Shown in pieces: positions 9,378 to 18,412 of a stretch of 64,000 bases of DNA. The notes under the pieces were generated by a model, which saw nothing but the letters and a program-made list of their open reading frames with translations, had not been told where the DNA came from and did not search any database. Each line of letters opens with the position of its first letter. Position 1 is the first letter of the stretch. The position numbers were made by a program, and so were the translations under genes. Source of the DNA: CAVOAK01 sp965217615 (GTDB taxonomy: Bacteria > Pseudomonadota > Alphaproteobacteria > UBA8366 > CAVOAK01); contig CBDCIT010000016.1 of the NCBI GenBank assembly GCA_965217615.1, positions 124,001 through 188,000 of the forward strand, given 5' to 3'.

Positions 9378-10849
9378 GGCGAGTTCAATCGGTCGTCGCA
9401 ACACTCTGGCATAGGAGGTTGCTATGACGGTACGCAGACGGCGGTCGGATCGGTCTGGACGGAGCAAGTTGCATTCGCCAGGTCGACCGGACTCGGCACG
9501 GCGTGAGGAGCTTGTTCGGTTCTGGGCAGCGATTGCGACGGGGCGTTCGAGCGAGGACGCGGCCCGAGATGCCGGTGTATCCCCTCCGGTAGGCTCGAGG
9601 TGGTTCCGGAGGTCGGGCGGCATGCCACCATCACATTTATCGCAACCGGCCAAGCCGCTGTCAGGACGTTACCTGTCTTTCGAGGAACGTGAGGAGATTG
9701 CTCTTCTGCGCGCCCAGGGAAGAGGCATACGTCATATTGCTTGCCGGCTGGAGCGAGCACCGTCGACGATCTCCCGCGAGGTGCGGCGCAACGCGGCGAC
9801 CCGAAGCGGTGGCCTGGACTACCGAGCAACGACGGCGCAGTGGCATACTGATCGGTCCGCCAAAAGGCCGAAGCCAGCCAAGCTGGCAACGAATGAGGCG
9901 CTGCGGCGCTATGTGCAGGATCGGCTTGCGGGTCGGATCTCGGCACCGGATGGAACGGTGATCGAGGGGCCACGCGTCGTCTGGAACGGTCGTCGGCATG
10001 GGCCGCGGCAGCACAGGCGATGGGCCAGGGCCTGGAGTCCTGAGCAGATCGCGCACCGTCTTCGGATCGACTATCCTGGGGACGGGCCCGAGGATCAAGC
10101 GATGCGGATCAGTCATGAGGCGATCTATCAGGCGCTCTACGTACAGGGCCGCGGCGCACTCCGTCGTGAGCTGACCGCCTGCCTTCGCACGGGAAGGGCA
10201 CTGCGCGTACCTCGGGCACGTAGCCGCCGGCGGGGAAAATCCTTCGTCACGCCTGAGATCATGATCAGTGAACGATCGGCGGAAGCAGCTGATCGGGCCG
10301 TACCCGGACACTGGGAAGGTGACCTGATCATCGGCTTGGGCAGATCGGCGATCGGCACTCTGGTGGAACGCACCACGCGGTTCACAATGCTGCTGCATCT
10401 TCCCCGAATGGAAGGCCACGGCACCGTCCCGCGCGTGAAGAACGGGCCTGCGCTTGCCGGTCATGGGGCTGAAGCGGTTCGCGATGCCATCGCCCGGACG
10501 ATCACGACATTGCCAGCGCAGCTTCGCCGCTCGCTGACCTGGGACCAGGGAGCAGAGATGGCCAGGCATGCGGATCTGCGGATCGCAACCGGCCTTCCCG
10601 TCTACTTCTGCGAACCGCACAGCCCTTGGCAACGCGGAACGAACGAGAACACCAATGGACTGCTTCGACAGTACTTCCCGAAAGGAACCGATCTGAGCGC
10701 ACACAGTCCGGACGTACTCGCAGTTGTTGCTGACGCGCTCAATACACGGCCCCGCAAGACCCTCGGATGGAGAACTCCTGCCGAAGCTCTGGACCAGTGC
10801 TTGCAGGCCAGTCAAACTGAACGTGTTGCGACGACCGGTTGAACCCGCC
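9378..10849 (+). mobile_element. IS30-family element, full length (1472 bp)
   Basis: The inverted ends are GGCGAGTTCAATCGGTCGTC on the left and, reverse complemented, GGCGGGTTCAACCGGTCGTC on the right. The same ends bound the deleted copy at 29347-29884, where a 3-bp CTC duplication confirms them. Here the flanking triplets are CCT and CAT, a one-base mismatch. It sits inside the IS1380 transposase gene. Confidence 0.9.
9424..10842 (+). CDS. IS30-family transposase
   Basis: The 472-aa product has an N-terminal helix-turn-helix followed by the IS30 signature helices (GRYLSFEEREEIALL and STISREVRRN). The DDE core is GHWEGDLIIG, then TWDQGAEMARH, then NENTNGLLRQYFPKGTDL. The ATG at 9424 has a strong AGGAGG five bases upstream. 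The stop lies within the right inverted repeat. The reading frame looks intact, so this copy could supply transposase to the deleted derivative at 29347. Confidence 0.94.
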   Translation: MTVRRRRSDRSGRSKLHSPGRPDSARREELVRFWAAIATGRSSEDAARDAGVSPPVGSRWFRRSGGMPPSHLSQPAKPLSGRYLSFEEREEIALLRAQGRGIRHIACRLERAPSTISREVRRNAATRSGGLDYRATTAQWHTDRSAKRPKPAKLATNEALRRYVQDRLAGRISAPDGTVIEGPRVVWNGRRHGPRQHRRWARAWSPEQIAHRLRIDYPGDGPEDQAMRISHEAIYQALYVQGRGALRRELTACLRTGRALRVPRARSRRRGKSFVTPEIMISERSAEAADRAVPGHWEGDLIIGLGRSAIGTLVERTTRFTMLLHLPRMEGHGTVPRVKNGPALAGHGAEAVRDAIARTITTLPAQLRRSLTWDQGAEMARHADLRIATGLPVYFCEPHSPWQRGTNENTNGLLRQYFPKGTDLSAHSPDVLAVVADALNTRPRKTLGWRTPAEALDQCLQASQTERVATTG

Positions 10850-11439
10850 CATTGTACGCCGTTCCCTCTTGTTCGCCATGGGTCGGGCTGACGCTTGAGT
10901 CCATGTCGAGGATGATCATCTTCGGTGGGCGGCGGTCATGAACCTTGTCGATCCACGCCCCGTTCATCCCAGCCAGGACTTCGATGTTCGCATCGGTCGC
11001 CAGAAGCTCCGTCTCGAACCGCCCCATCTGGCTGGTGGACGCAGCCTGTCTTTCGACGGCCTTGCCACCAACAATCCACCGCATGGCAGGATCACGTCCG
11101 AGACGGTCGGCGTCGTTTACGTCCTCATAACCACCAAGGCGACCAAACACCGACTGACGGAACTGCCCCGTCATGCCGTGCCATCCGTTCTTGCCGGTAC
11201 GGCTGTCCTGGAAAATAGTCCCGGCAACCTCGGTCAGGCCAAGGGCATCATCAAGCTCCCGATAGGCCAGCAACCCGCCGTCAGAGGTGATCTTGGACCC
11301 GTGAAATTCCAGCTTCAGGCGGCGGTCGAAATCGACCCGAAGTCCGTCCCGTTTCGATTCACCCATCGGATGTGCCATTTATTGTGCCCCCTATCGCCAT
11401 TATCCATTTGATTATTATACTTGAATCGGCGTTGAGACC

Positions 11440-13126
11440 GTCAGAAATCATCGTCTATCTGGGAAATGCGGGATTGATCTTCTGCTCTCGATTCGCGGCA
11501 CTGCACTCGAAGGTGACGGGGCTGTCGATATCGTCGCCGAGACGTTTCGCGCAATAGTTCGGTGCAGCGAGCGCTCGCACAATCCGCTGCGCGCTCGGCT
11601 ACGGGCGATAGAAAGCTCGCCAACCTGGTGCGTCGGGCGCAGGACGCCGAAAAACAAATGGTTTCTGCTGCGCAGGCGCTGACGATTGTATTGGCGCGAC
11701 CGGAGAACGAAGCGGATCCTAAGCTCGCGGCTAAGCTCCGCGATCTGATTGGAAAGCTTCGCGATGAGCGCGATGAGCTTGGCAAGGAGCTTGAAGCGAA
11801 GTTTCCTGCCTACGCCGATCTGGTCGGCCCGCCGCCGGCGACCATCGTCGACGTGCAACAGAAATTGCACGCCGGCGAAGCGCTTTTGGCGACCTATGTC
11901 GGCATGCATCGAAGCTATGCATGGGCAGTATCGAAAAGCGGCCCTTCTATGGTTACCGCTATCGACGCGGATCGCGCAGGGCTTACGAAGTTGACGGGCG
12001 AGCTCAGGCTGTCACTTGAGCCAGGCGCGACAACGATAGAGGAGATTCCCGCATTTGACCTCGTCGCAGCCCGCCGCCTCTACGATCTTTTCCTCATGCC
12101 GTTGGCGGCGGCATGGAAGTCAAGCTCGAGCCTTATCGTCGTGCCACATGGCCCGCTTGGGCAAATTCCGTTTGCGCTGCTACCGACCGGAAAACACACA
12201 CCTAGTGCTAGCAGCGGCATACCATTCGAGAATTACAAGGACACACCGTGGCTGTTGAATACGCACGCAATCACGCATCTGCCGACGGTTGCATCGCTCG
12301 GGACATTGCGAAGCGCGCCTATGCCCTCCGGCGACCGGCGTGCATTTGCCGGGTTTGGCGACCCCTGGTTCAGCAAGCGACAGGCAACGGCGGCCCAGAA
12401 ATCATCGACGAAACTCGTCGCCTATCGATCCCGCGGTGCGCCGGTCGGACTACGGGGTCGTCCTGCAAGCGACGCTGCGAATACCGCACTTCTTTCCGCC
12501 CTGCCACGTCTGCCCGATACGGCGGCTGAAGTCTTGAGCCTTGCAAAGATCATGAACGCTGACGTCAAGCGCGATGTGTTTCTTGGGAAGTCGGCCAGTG
12601 AAGAATTGGTTAGATCCACGAAACTCTCGGACCGCCGGGTTATCATATTCGCGACCCACGGTCTCGTGCCGGGAGACCTAAATGGTCTCGCCGAGCCAGC
12701 ATTGGCGTTATCCGCGCCCGAGGTGACCGGCGGTAAGGCGGATGGCCTGCTGACCCTGAGTGAAATCCTAAGCCTCAATCTAGATGCGGATTGGGTCGTG
12801 CTGTCGGCCTGTAATACCGGTTCGGCGTCCGGTGCTGGTGCGGAAGCGGTCTCAGGCTTGGGCCGGGCGTTTCCTATGCAGGGACGCGGGCGGTGCTCGT
12901 CAGTCACTGGCCCGTTGAAACGACGAGCGCCAGAAAACTGACGACCGAACTGTTCCGCCGGCAGTCGATAAATCCGAGCCTGAGCCGAGCCGCAGCGCTG
13001 CAGCAGTCCGCGCTCCAGCTGATCGACGAAGTATTCCCCAATCCTGACTCCGGCACACCGTTGTTCAGTTATGCACACCCGATCTTCTGGGCGCCACTCG
13101 CGCTGATCGGCGACGGCGGCGTCTAG
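11440..13126 (+). pseudogene. CHAT-domain (caspase-like) protein, truncated and frameshifted
   Basis: The recognisable part is the CHAT domain, a caspase-like cysteine peptidase fold found behind TPR repeats. It shows the histidine of VIIFATHGLVPG and the cysteine of WVVLSACNTGSASG, the expected catalytic pair. An upstream coiled-coil region (QRALAQSAARSA onward) links to it. Two single-base losses break the frame. Near 11551 the frame EGDGAVDIVAETFRA does not connect to NSSVQRALAQ. Near 12872 SGLGRAF should continue as YAGTRAVLVSHWPVETTS but is in another frame, ending at 13126. The N-terminal TPR region that CHAT proteins usually carry is absent, cut off by the IS1380 element. Sequencing error could explain the frameshifts but not the missing N-terminus. 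Confidence 0.82.
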
Positions 13127-13132
13127 TCTGCC

Positions 13133-14242
13133 CTACAGTGCCGAACCGAGTTCACTTCCGTCGCGCCATTCGGCGCGTATTCGGTCGACTGTAGGGGCGC
13201 TGAGAAAGTCTCGGGTGCGTTCCTCGACGTGGGCCACCAGGCGGGCATCGCGGTTGTCGGCAGACCAGTCTTCGGTATTGTCTGCGGCCTCCTTACCGGC
13301 AACCGCTGCTTTGCGTGATTCGACACGCCACTTTGCGGACCAGGTCGTCGAGCGCAACCACGTGAGTCGACGTAGCGGTAAGAGCCATTGCATGAGAGCC
13401 TGCGCTAGGTCTGGCTCGATGCGGTCGAGGTGCCCCCGGTAGAAGGCAATCACATCGGCCGGCTCAAGGATGTAACTCGCGGCGATGTCCCAAGTGGTCG
13501 AGGTGTAAAGCGAGCAGTGGGCGAGGTCGATGGCCGGTGAGCCGTAGAGCGCTTTCTCAAGGTCGACGATATAGGCCCGGCCCGATTGGTCCACGATATA
13601 GTTGCCGGGATGCGTGTCGCTCGCGACCAGGGTCGTGGGCTGCGCCTCGCCGGCGTTTTCATCCGCGAACTTGCGCGCCCAACGAAGCTCCTCCGTGATC
13701 ATCGAGATCGCGTCTGAATCGTCGGTCGCATCTTCCAGGTAGCGTGCCTGATCTTCTATGAAAAGAAGGGTGCCAGCGATCGGATCGCTGTGATCGGCAA
13801 GCGGTGGCCGCTTGATGGGTGGTGGTACGGGGAGGCCGTGGATCGACGCAAGGCACTCCGCAAGGGCCGGTAAATCGCCCGGCAACTGGACGGCACGACC
13901 CTCAATCTCGTCAACGACGAGCGCACCCATCGGTACGTCGCGCGATGGCGGTAGCACGCCGTGCAGGCGCGGTGCGTGCGCTCCCAGAGATGCGCGCTCG
14001 AAGCAGGCTGCCTGGTAGGAAAGATTCTCGACGGCCGCAAATGCGAACTGGCTTTGCCGCGGCACACGCAACAAACAGCCGGTTCCGACGACGCGTACAT
14101 GATCGTGGGCAAGGCCCTTTTCCGGCAGGGGGTGCAGATCTTCGCGATCGGCCCGATACGGCGCGGGGAGGGCCTCGGCACAATTGAGCGCCGCGCATAG
14201 CGCGTCGAGATCGATGTCGTCGCTCACGACCTGTTGTCGCAT
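13133..14242 (-). CDS. Aminoglycoside-phosphotransferase-like (APH family) kinase
   Basis: The 369-aa cytoplasmic protein has a protein-kinase-like fold. The catalytic loop reads ASDTHPGNYIVD, equivalent to HGDLHPGN, and the metal-binding segment AYIVDLEKALYG stands for the usual IDFE/IDWE. An N-terminal lobe with a glycine-poor nucleotide loop precedes it. Such kinases phosphorylate small hydroxyl compounds such as sugars, choline or homoserine; the substrate cannot be told from sequence. It is convergent with the CHAT pseudogene and stands alone on its strand, with about 150 bases to the divergent glycosyltransferase gene. Resistance function should not be assumed. Confidence 0.85.
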   Translation of the reverse strand: MRQQVVSDDIDLDALCAALNCAEALPAPYRADREDLHPLPEKGLAHDHVRVVGTGCLLRVPRQSQFAFAAVENLSYQAACFERASLGAHAPRLHGVLPPSRDVPMGALVVDEIEGRAVQLPGDLPALAECLASIHGLPVPPPIKRPPLADHSDPIAGTLLFIEDQARYLEDATDDSDAISMITEELRWARKFADENAGEAQPTTLVASDTHPGNYIVDQSGRAYIVDLEKALYGSPAIDLAHCSLYTSTTWDIAASYILEPADVIAFYRGHLDRIEPDLAQALMQWLLPLRRLTWLRSTTWSAKWRVESRKAAVAGKEAADNTEDWSADNRDARLVAHVEERTRDFLSAPTVDRIRAEWRDGSELGSAL

Positions 14243-14393
14243 TTGCCGGCCATCCCCATGCTAGATAGGGTGATAGTGCAAGCAGCAGCAAGTCCAATAA
14301 GCGCGTTTTCTGTCGATTGATCGGCGCTCGATACTACACAAATCTGATGAACGCGCGCTTCACGCCTACTCGACGCACAGGATCGGCCAAGGG

Positions 14394-15005
14394 GTGCACT
14401 TCGTGAGACGCCACCTTGTCATATTTGCGCGGGCGCCACGATTGGGCCGTGTGAAGAGCCGACTCGCGAGAGAAGTAGGACCGATCGAGGCGCTAAAGAT
14501 GCATCGGTTGATGACGATGCGTACCATCGGCAGACTTGCCAAAGCTCCGTGGTGGCAATGTTGGTTATGGGTCACGCCGGAGCCGGCCCGCTGGCCACCG
14601 GGAATTCCGCGTCGATTGCAGGAACAGGGCGATTTTGGGCTCCGCATGACAGCAGCGATGAACGCGCTGCCAGCCGGACCCGCTGTCCTCGTCGGGACCG
14701 ACATCCCGGATTTGGACGTCGGTCACGTGGCACGAGCCTTCGCTACTTTGGGACGGCACGACGCGGTGTTCGGACCGGCCGAGGACGGTGGCTATTGGCT
14801 TGTGGGTTTGCGCCGCCGCCCGCGGCTGCCCCATCTCTTTGACGGCGTGCGCTGGTCGAGCGAGTACGCGCTTGCCGACACACTCGCAAATCTGGGATTG
14901 GGAAGAAGCTACGCCTTGGTCGACACGCTGGCCGACGTCGATGATGCGGCAGCGCTTGCGCGCTGGAAGCATCGCGGTTCGCAGTCGATGCGCGCACTGA
15001 GTTGA
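14394..15005 (+). CDS. DUF2064/TIGR04282-type glycosyltransferase
   Basis: The product is about 203 aa and is a GT-A-like nucleotidyl-sugar enzyme family. Visible motifs are the N-terminal LVIFARAPRLGRVKSRLA, with the family's AP-x2-G-x-VK-TRL-like signature. The LVGTDIPDLD acidic pair and FGPAEDGGYWLVGL are also diagnostic. Family members sit in arsenosugar or thioglycoside pathways, but none of those genes is nearby. The start is a GTG at 14394 or 14403. The gene is followed immediately by the convergent moaB. Confidence 0.85.
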   Translation: MHFVRRHLVIFARAPRLGRVKSRLAREVGPIEALKMHRLMTMRTIGRLAKAPWWQCWLWVTPEPARWPPGIPRRLQEQGDFGLRMTAAMNALPAGPAVLVGTDIPDLDVGHVARAFATLGRHDAVFGPAEDGGYWLVGLRRRPRLPHLFDGVRWSSEYALADTLANLGLGRSYALVDTLADVDDAAALARWKHRGSQSMRALS

Positions 15006-15018
15006 TGCCTGACCGTCG

Positions 15019-15546
15019 TCAACGCTCCTTCAGCCGCGGCATAAGCTCGACGAAGTTGCAAGGTCTGAAACGGTTATCGAGCTGGTGATGCAAAATTTCA
15101 TCCCAACCATCGCGGCAGGCACCTGTTGAACCGGGTAGAGCGAAGAGGTAGGTGCCGTTGGCAACGCCCGCACTCGCCCGGCTTTGGATCGTCGACGTGC
15201 CGATTTTCTGAAAGCTGATCCAACGAAACAACTCGCCAAACCCCTCAATCTTCTTTTCCGAAACACACTCAATCGCCTCCGGTGTGACGTCGCGTCCAGT
15301 AACGCCGGTCCCACCTGTGGTGATGACGACATCAATTTCCGGCGCTGCAATCCAGGCTTCGAGCTTTGCTACAATGATGTCTAGATCATCTTTCAGAAGG
15401 GCGCGATCGGCCAGCTTGTGACCGTCGGCAGTCAGTCGCTCAACTAGCGTATCGCCCGACTTGTCTTCGTCAGGCCCGCGCGTGTCTGAGACGGTGAGCA
15501 CCGCAATATTGACGGAATGAAACGGACGTCCTTCGTCAATCGCCAC
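15019..15546 (-). CDS. moaB: Molybdenum cofactor biosynthesis protein B
   Basis: MoaB belongs to the MogA/MoaB fold that binds molybdopterin and, in MogA-like members, adenylylates it before molybdenum insertion. The 175-aa length is normal. The signature VVITTGGTGVTGRDVTPEA and the C-terminal FALPGSTGACRDGWDEIL are intact. It starts inside the 3' end of the transglycosylase gene, with an 11-base overlap, and so is probably translated from the same transcript. The functional link between the two is not obvious. Confidence 0.95.
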   Translation of the reverse strand: MAIDEGRPFHSVNIAVLTVSDTRGPDEDKSGDTLVERLTADGHKLADRALLKDDLDIIVAKLEAWIAAPEIDVVITTGGTGVTGRDVTPEAIECVSEKKIEGFGELFRWISFQKIGTSTIQSRASAGVANGTYLFALPGSTGACRDGWDEILHHQLDNRFRPCNFVELMPRLKER

Positions 15547-17374
15547 TCGCTGCTACCTTCGAGGTACTTGTCTCCTCTGAATCGAGCGCCGTGTATTGCG
15601 GCCAATTACCTTCGAGAATGGACACCAACGACGGTGTCGTTTGGCCCAATCGATATCGGTAAAGCCAAACATTTGTGAGAACGCGTTCGACAAATATTCG
15701 TGTCTCGCGGGCTGGCAGACTTTCGATGAAGAGCAACGGATCATCCCGATAATCCGCTCGCTTCTGCCATTTTCTGAGATTGCCGGGTCCACCATTATAG
15801 GCCGCGGCTATGAGAAACAGATTGGACCCGATCGTCGGCGTCGCCATCAGGTGACGGACATAGCGCTGGCCGAGTTCGATATTGTATCGCGGCTCGAACA
15901 ACTTGTCCCGCGCGGCGCCCCGGAACCGCTTGCGAGCCATAAATCCGGCAGTCGCCGGCATCAGTTGCATAAGGCCGCGCGCGCCTGCCCGGCTTTTTGC
16001 GTTGGTCTTGAACTGTGATTCTTGACGCATCAACGCGTACAAGAGCGCGCGGTCGACCGTGTACCCTTGCTCTGGCTGCCATGAAGGCACAGGAAAGAGG
16101 GCTGCCTGATGGCGTACGCCGCTGTGGCGCAACAGGGTATCGCCGACGTTGAGTGCGAGAGCCGGAAGTTGTGCCACATCGGCCAGTGCCAAAAGTGAAT
16201 GCGCCAAGTCTGGTGAAAGATTTCCTGTCAGCCGCCTGAGTTCGGATTCCGCGCGCGCAAACTGTCCGGCCTGTATCAACCCGAGCGCTCGGTTCGCTGC
16301 AGGAATTCGGGCCAACAACTGAGCATCGACCGCATCAAGCTTCGGCAGGTTCCAGTTCAACACTGGCTCGCGACCGAGCGCACGAAGGCCAAGCAGCCCG
16401 TAAAACGTTTGCGGTTTGCCCGCCGCGATTTCCATCATCCGGTTGTGGTGTTGCGGCTGTCCACCGACCAAGTAGGCGCGGGCCGCCCAAAACGCTGCCG
16501 CAGAAGCCGTCCATCCAGTATCTGCCTCGGCATGCGTCATGCCCTCGAAGAGCCGCGCGGCTGTTGCAAACTCGCCGAGTCGCCAAGCAGCGAGTCCGCC
16601 CCACCAGTAGGCCATTGGAGCCTTGATTCCCGAGCGGTCGGTCGCTGGCAGTGCGACCTTCAATGCCTCCTGATCCTTGCCAGCATGAAAGTAACCGCGA
16701 GCGATATCGCCCATGCTTTCATCGAAACTCGCTGGATCAAAGCGACGAAGATTTGTCTTGCTGGTGATGAGTTTTCTAGCCTGCGTCGGCCGTCCACGTG
16801 CCACCAACGATTTGATTTGGCGTTGCACGCGATAAACGTGCCGAGTCTTCCTGCGACCTGGTTTTTTTACCGATTTCTCGTCGTTGCCGGCCTCTGTTGT
16901 CGTCGCACCCGCTTGCGCCAATCCAACGACGCCAATTGGCCGGCGAGGAGCCTTCCACGAGTCCGGTTTGCGGCGAAGCGCTAGCCTGTAAACCCGGTGC
17001 GCGCCTGGATGGTCTGCGTATTCCGATAGCCAGTCCCGCAGTTCGACATATTTCGAGCGATATGCCGTCGGGTGCATATAGCGCTGAAACTGAACGTGTC
17101 CAATCAACAGCCGGTCCGTAACCGCCTTGATTAAGACATCGGCCTCGCGCCATTTGCCGGCCTGCTGGAGTTCAAAGATATCCCGATAGCGTTTAGCGTC
17201 GGCCGCACCGAGCGGTGTCGGAACAACTGCGCCGGTCGCGCCGTCGCCATGGGTGAGGGCCGCGGTTTCAACGTCCGTGGTATTCGGCAAATCCTGCGCG
17301 TACGCAGAACCGATGCCGATCGCAAGCACCGTCGCGCACAAGCCGCCGGCGAGCTGACTTAACCTTCTTGTCAT
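15536..17374 (-). CDS. slt: Soluble lytic murein transglycosylase
   Basis: The 612-aa periplasmic enzyme cleaves the MurNAc-GlcNAc bond of peptidoglycan to form 1,6-anhydro ends. An N-terminal signal peptide (MTRRLSQLAGGLCATVLAI, cleavage near AYA-QD) is followed by an alpha-helical superhelical U-domain of about 380 residues. The SLT catalytic domain follows, with the glutamate in LMRQESQF (about E452), then GARGLMQLMPATA and AAYNGGPGN. Length and order match Slt70. An unusual basic patch (KKPGRRKTRHVYRVQRQ, around residue 175) interrupts the helical domain. It overlaps moaB by 11 bases. Confidence 0.94.
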   Translation of the reverse strand: MTRRLSQLAGGLCATVLAIGIGSAYAQDLPNTTDVETAALTHGDGATGAVVPTPLGAADAKRYRDIFELQQAGKWREADVLIKAVTDRLLIGHVQFQRYMHPTAYRSKYVELRDWLSEYADHPGAHRVYRLALRRKPDSWKAPRRPIGVVGLAQAGATTTEAGNDEKSVKKPGRRKTRHVYRVQRQIKSLVARGRPTQARKLITSKTNLRRFDPASFDESMGDIARGYFHAGKDQEALKVALPATDRSGIKAPMAYWWGGLAAWRLGEFATAARLFEGMTHAEADTGWTASAAAFWAARAYLVGGQPQHHNRMMEIAAGKPQTFYGLLGLRALGREPVLNWNLPKLDAVDAQLLARIPAANRALGLIQAGQFARAESELRRLTGNLSPDLAHSLLALADVAQLPALALNVGDTLLRHSGVRHQAALFPVPSWQPEQGYTVDRALLYALMRQESQFKTNAKSRAGARGLMQLMPATAGFMARKRFRGAARDKLFEPRYNIELGQRYVRHLMATPTIGSNLFLIAAAYNGGPGNLRKWQKRADYRDDPLLFIESLPARETRIFVERVLTNVWLYRYRLGQTTPSLVSILEGNWPQYTALDSEETSTSKVAASGD

Positions 17375-17497
17375 GCTTTTGTTTGACCCTTGCCCATCAC
17401 ATCCCGACCCGCTTGCTAGGTACTGGAATTTGCCGCGATTAGCAAGTCGAAGCCTTACAAACGCTCAACTACTCACGTTGCACCGAAGGGGCACGCG

Positions 17498-18322
17498 TTA
17501 GCCAAATTCCTGCAGCTTAAGCTTGAGTGCCAGGAAGTCGCGCCAAGCAAATCGCTTCTGTCCGGGCGTTCGCAAGAGGTAGGCCGGGTGGAAAGTCGGG
17601 AGTGCCGCTATGGGCTGAGCAAGCCCAGGGCTCGAATAGTCATGCCAGCGCCCGCGAATTCGGGAAATGCCTTGGCTCGTCTCGAGCAGCGTCGACGCGG
17701 CAGCGCCGCCTGCCAGCACCAAGATCTTGGGGTTCGCGAGTTCGACATGGCGCTTTGTGAAGGGCATGCAAACGGCAACCTCGGCCTGCGTCGGTTTTCG
17801 ATTGCCGGGCGGCCGCCACGGTAGCACGTTGGTAATATATGCGGAGCTCCGGTCGAGGCCGATGAAGCCTAGCATGCGGTCGAGAAGTTTCCCGCTGACG
17901 CCGACAAATGGGAGGCCAAGGCGATCCTCTTCCGCGCCGGGCGCTTCACCGATGATCATGACCTTGGCATCAGGATTGCCATCGGCAAATACCAGGTTTG
18001 TCGCGGTGCGCTTCAACGCGCAACCCTCGAACGCCGCCAGCGTTGCGCGAAGCTCGTCCAACGTTTGCGCCGAGTCGGCCACACTCGCACTTTCGAGCGC
18101 AGCGTGGCTTGAGCTTGGGGAGATGCGGGATTGCTGCCGCTTCACCCTCTGACTCTCTTTGCCTTGCGCTGGTCGTTCGGCCTCCGATTTTGCCGGCGAA
18201 GTGGTGACATCGCTTATGCTTAACGCATAGCGATCCAGCGGCGTGTCGCCTATCGCTTCATCGATGCCAAAGCTCAGTTGCAGATCAATGGCCCGCAACC
18301 GTTCGTTCATTCTTGCGGCCAC
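17498..18322 (-). CDS. Family-4-like uracil-DNA glycosylase with only two cysteines
   Basis: The 274-aa enzyme removes uracil from DNA. A 95-residue low-complexity N-terminus precedes the UDG fold. Motif A is MIIGEAPGAEEDRLGLPFVG (about residues 122-141) and motif B is TFHPAYLLRTP (HPAYL near 245). Classical family 4 enzymes bind a 4Fe-4S cluster through four cysteines. Here only C101 (FEGCALKRTA) and C185 (VAVCMPF) exist in the whole protein. The position of the KCRPP cysteine is tryptophan (LPWRPPGNR, W169). The cluster is therefore probably absent. The gene stands alone, divergent from ETF-QO with a 90-base shared upstream region. Confidence 0.92.
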   Translation of the reverse strand: MAARMNERLRAIDLQLSFGIDEAIGDTPLDRYALSISDVTTSPAKSEAERPAQGKESQRVKRQQSRISPSSSHAALESASVADSAQTLDELRATLAAFEGCALKRTATNLVFADGNPDAKVMIIGEAPGAEEDRLGLPFVGVSGKLLDRMLGFIGLDRSSAYITNVLPWRPPGNRKPTQAEVAVCMPFTKRHVELANPKILVLAGGAAASTLLETSQGISRIRGRWHDYSSPGLAQPIAALPTFHPAYLLRTPGQKRFAWRDFLALKLKLQEFG

Positions 18323-18412
18323 ATAGTTGGAGCCTTCCTAGCCGTCTGACGAACTCGACGATATTGTTATAGACACGGGTAGCTAGGCCAACAACCTGGG
18401 ACGGAGTGCGCG

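Larger units (their letters stand above)
8554..11378 (-). pseudogene. IS1380-family transposase, split by IS30
   Basis: The N-terminal piece (11378-10850) begins MAHPMGESKRDGLRVDFD and ends in the conserved MIILDMDSSVSPTHGEQEG, which carries the first catalytic Asp, then TAYN. The C-terminal piece resumes at about 9375 with the expected HFGCTCYHPLF. It contains RYFRGDAAFAAPDIYEFLE (second Asp) and FYNHRGTAEQYIKEGK (the Glu region), and ends at 8554. Without the IS30 insertion the frame is continuous through TAYNG-HFGCTC, so the IS30 insertion alone seems to have killed it. Confidence 0.88.
8350..11400 (-). mobile_element. IS1380-family element interrupted by IS30 (approximate ends)
   Basis: The transposase pieces at 8554-9377 and 10850-11378 belong to one IS1380 transposase separated by the IS30 element. 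I could not fix the terminal repeats. The left end must lie right of the IS66 remnant (about 8345) and the right end near 11400, before the CHAT reading frame begins. Non-coding sequence at 8350-8553 follows the transposase stop and shows no other gene. Confidence 0.7.

Noticed and set aside
13133..14242. An antibiotic-resistance gene
   Set aside because: The APH fold is shared by many metabolic kinases, the conserved motifs are divergent and no resistance context is present.
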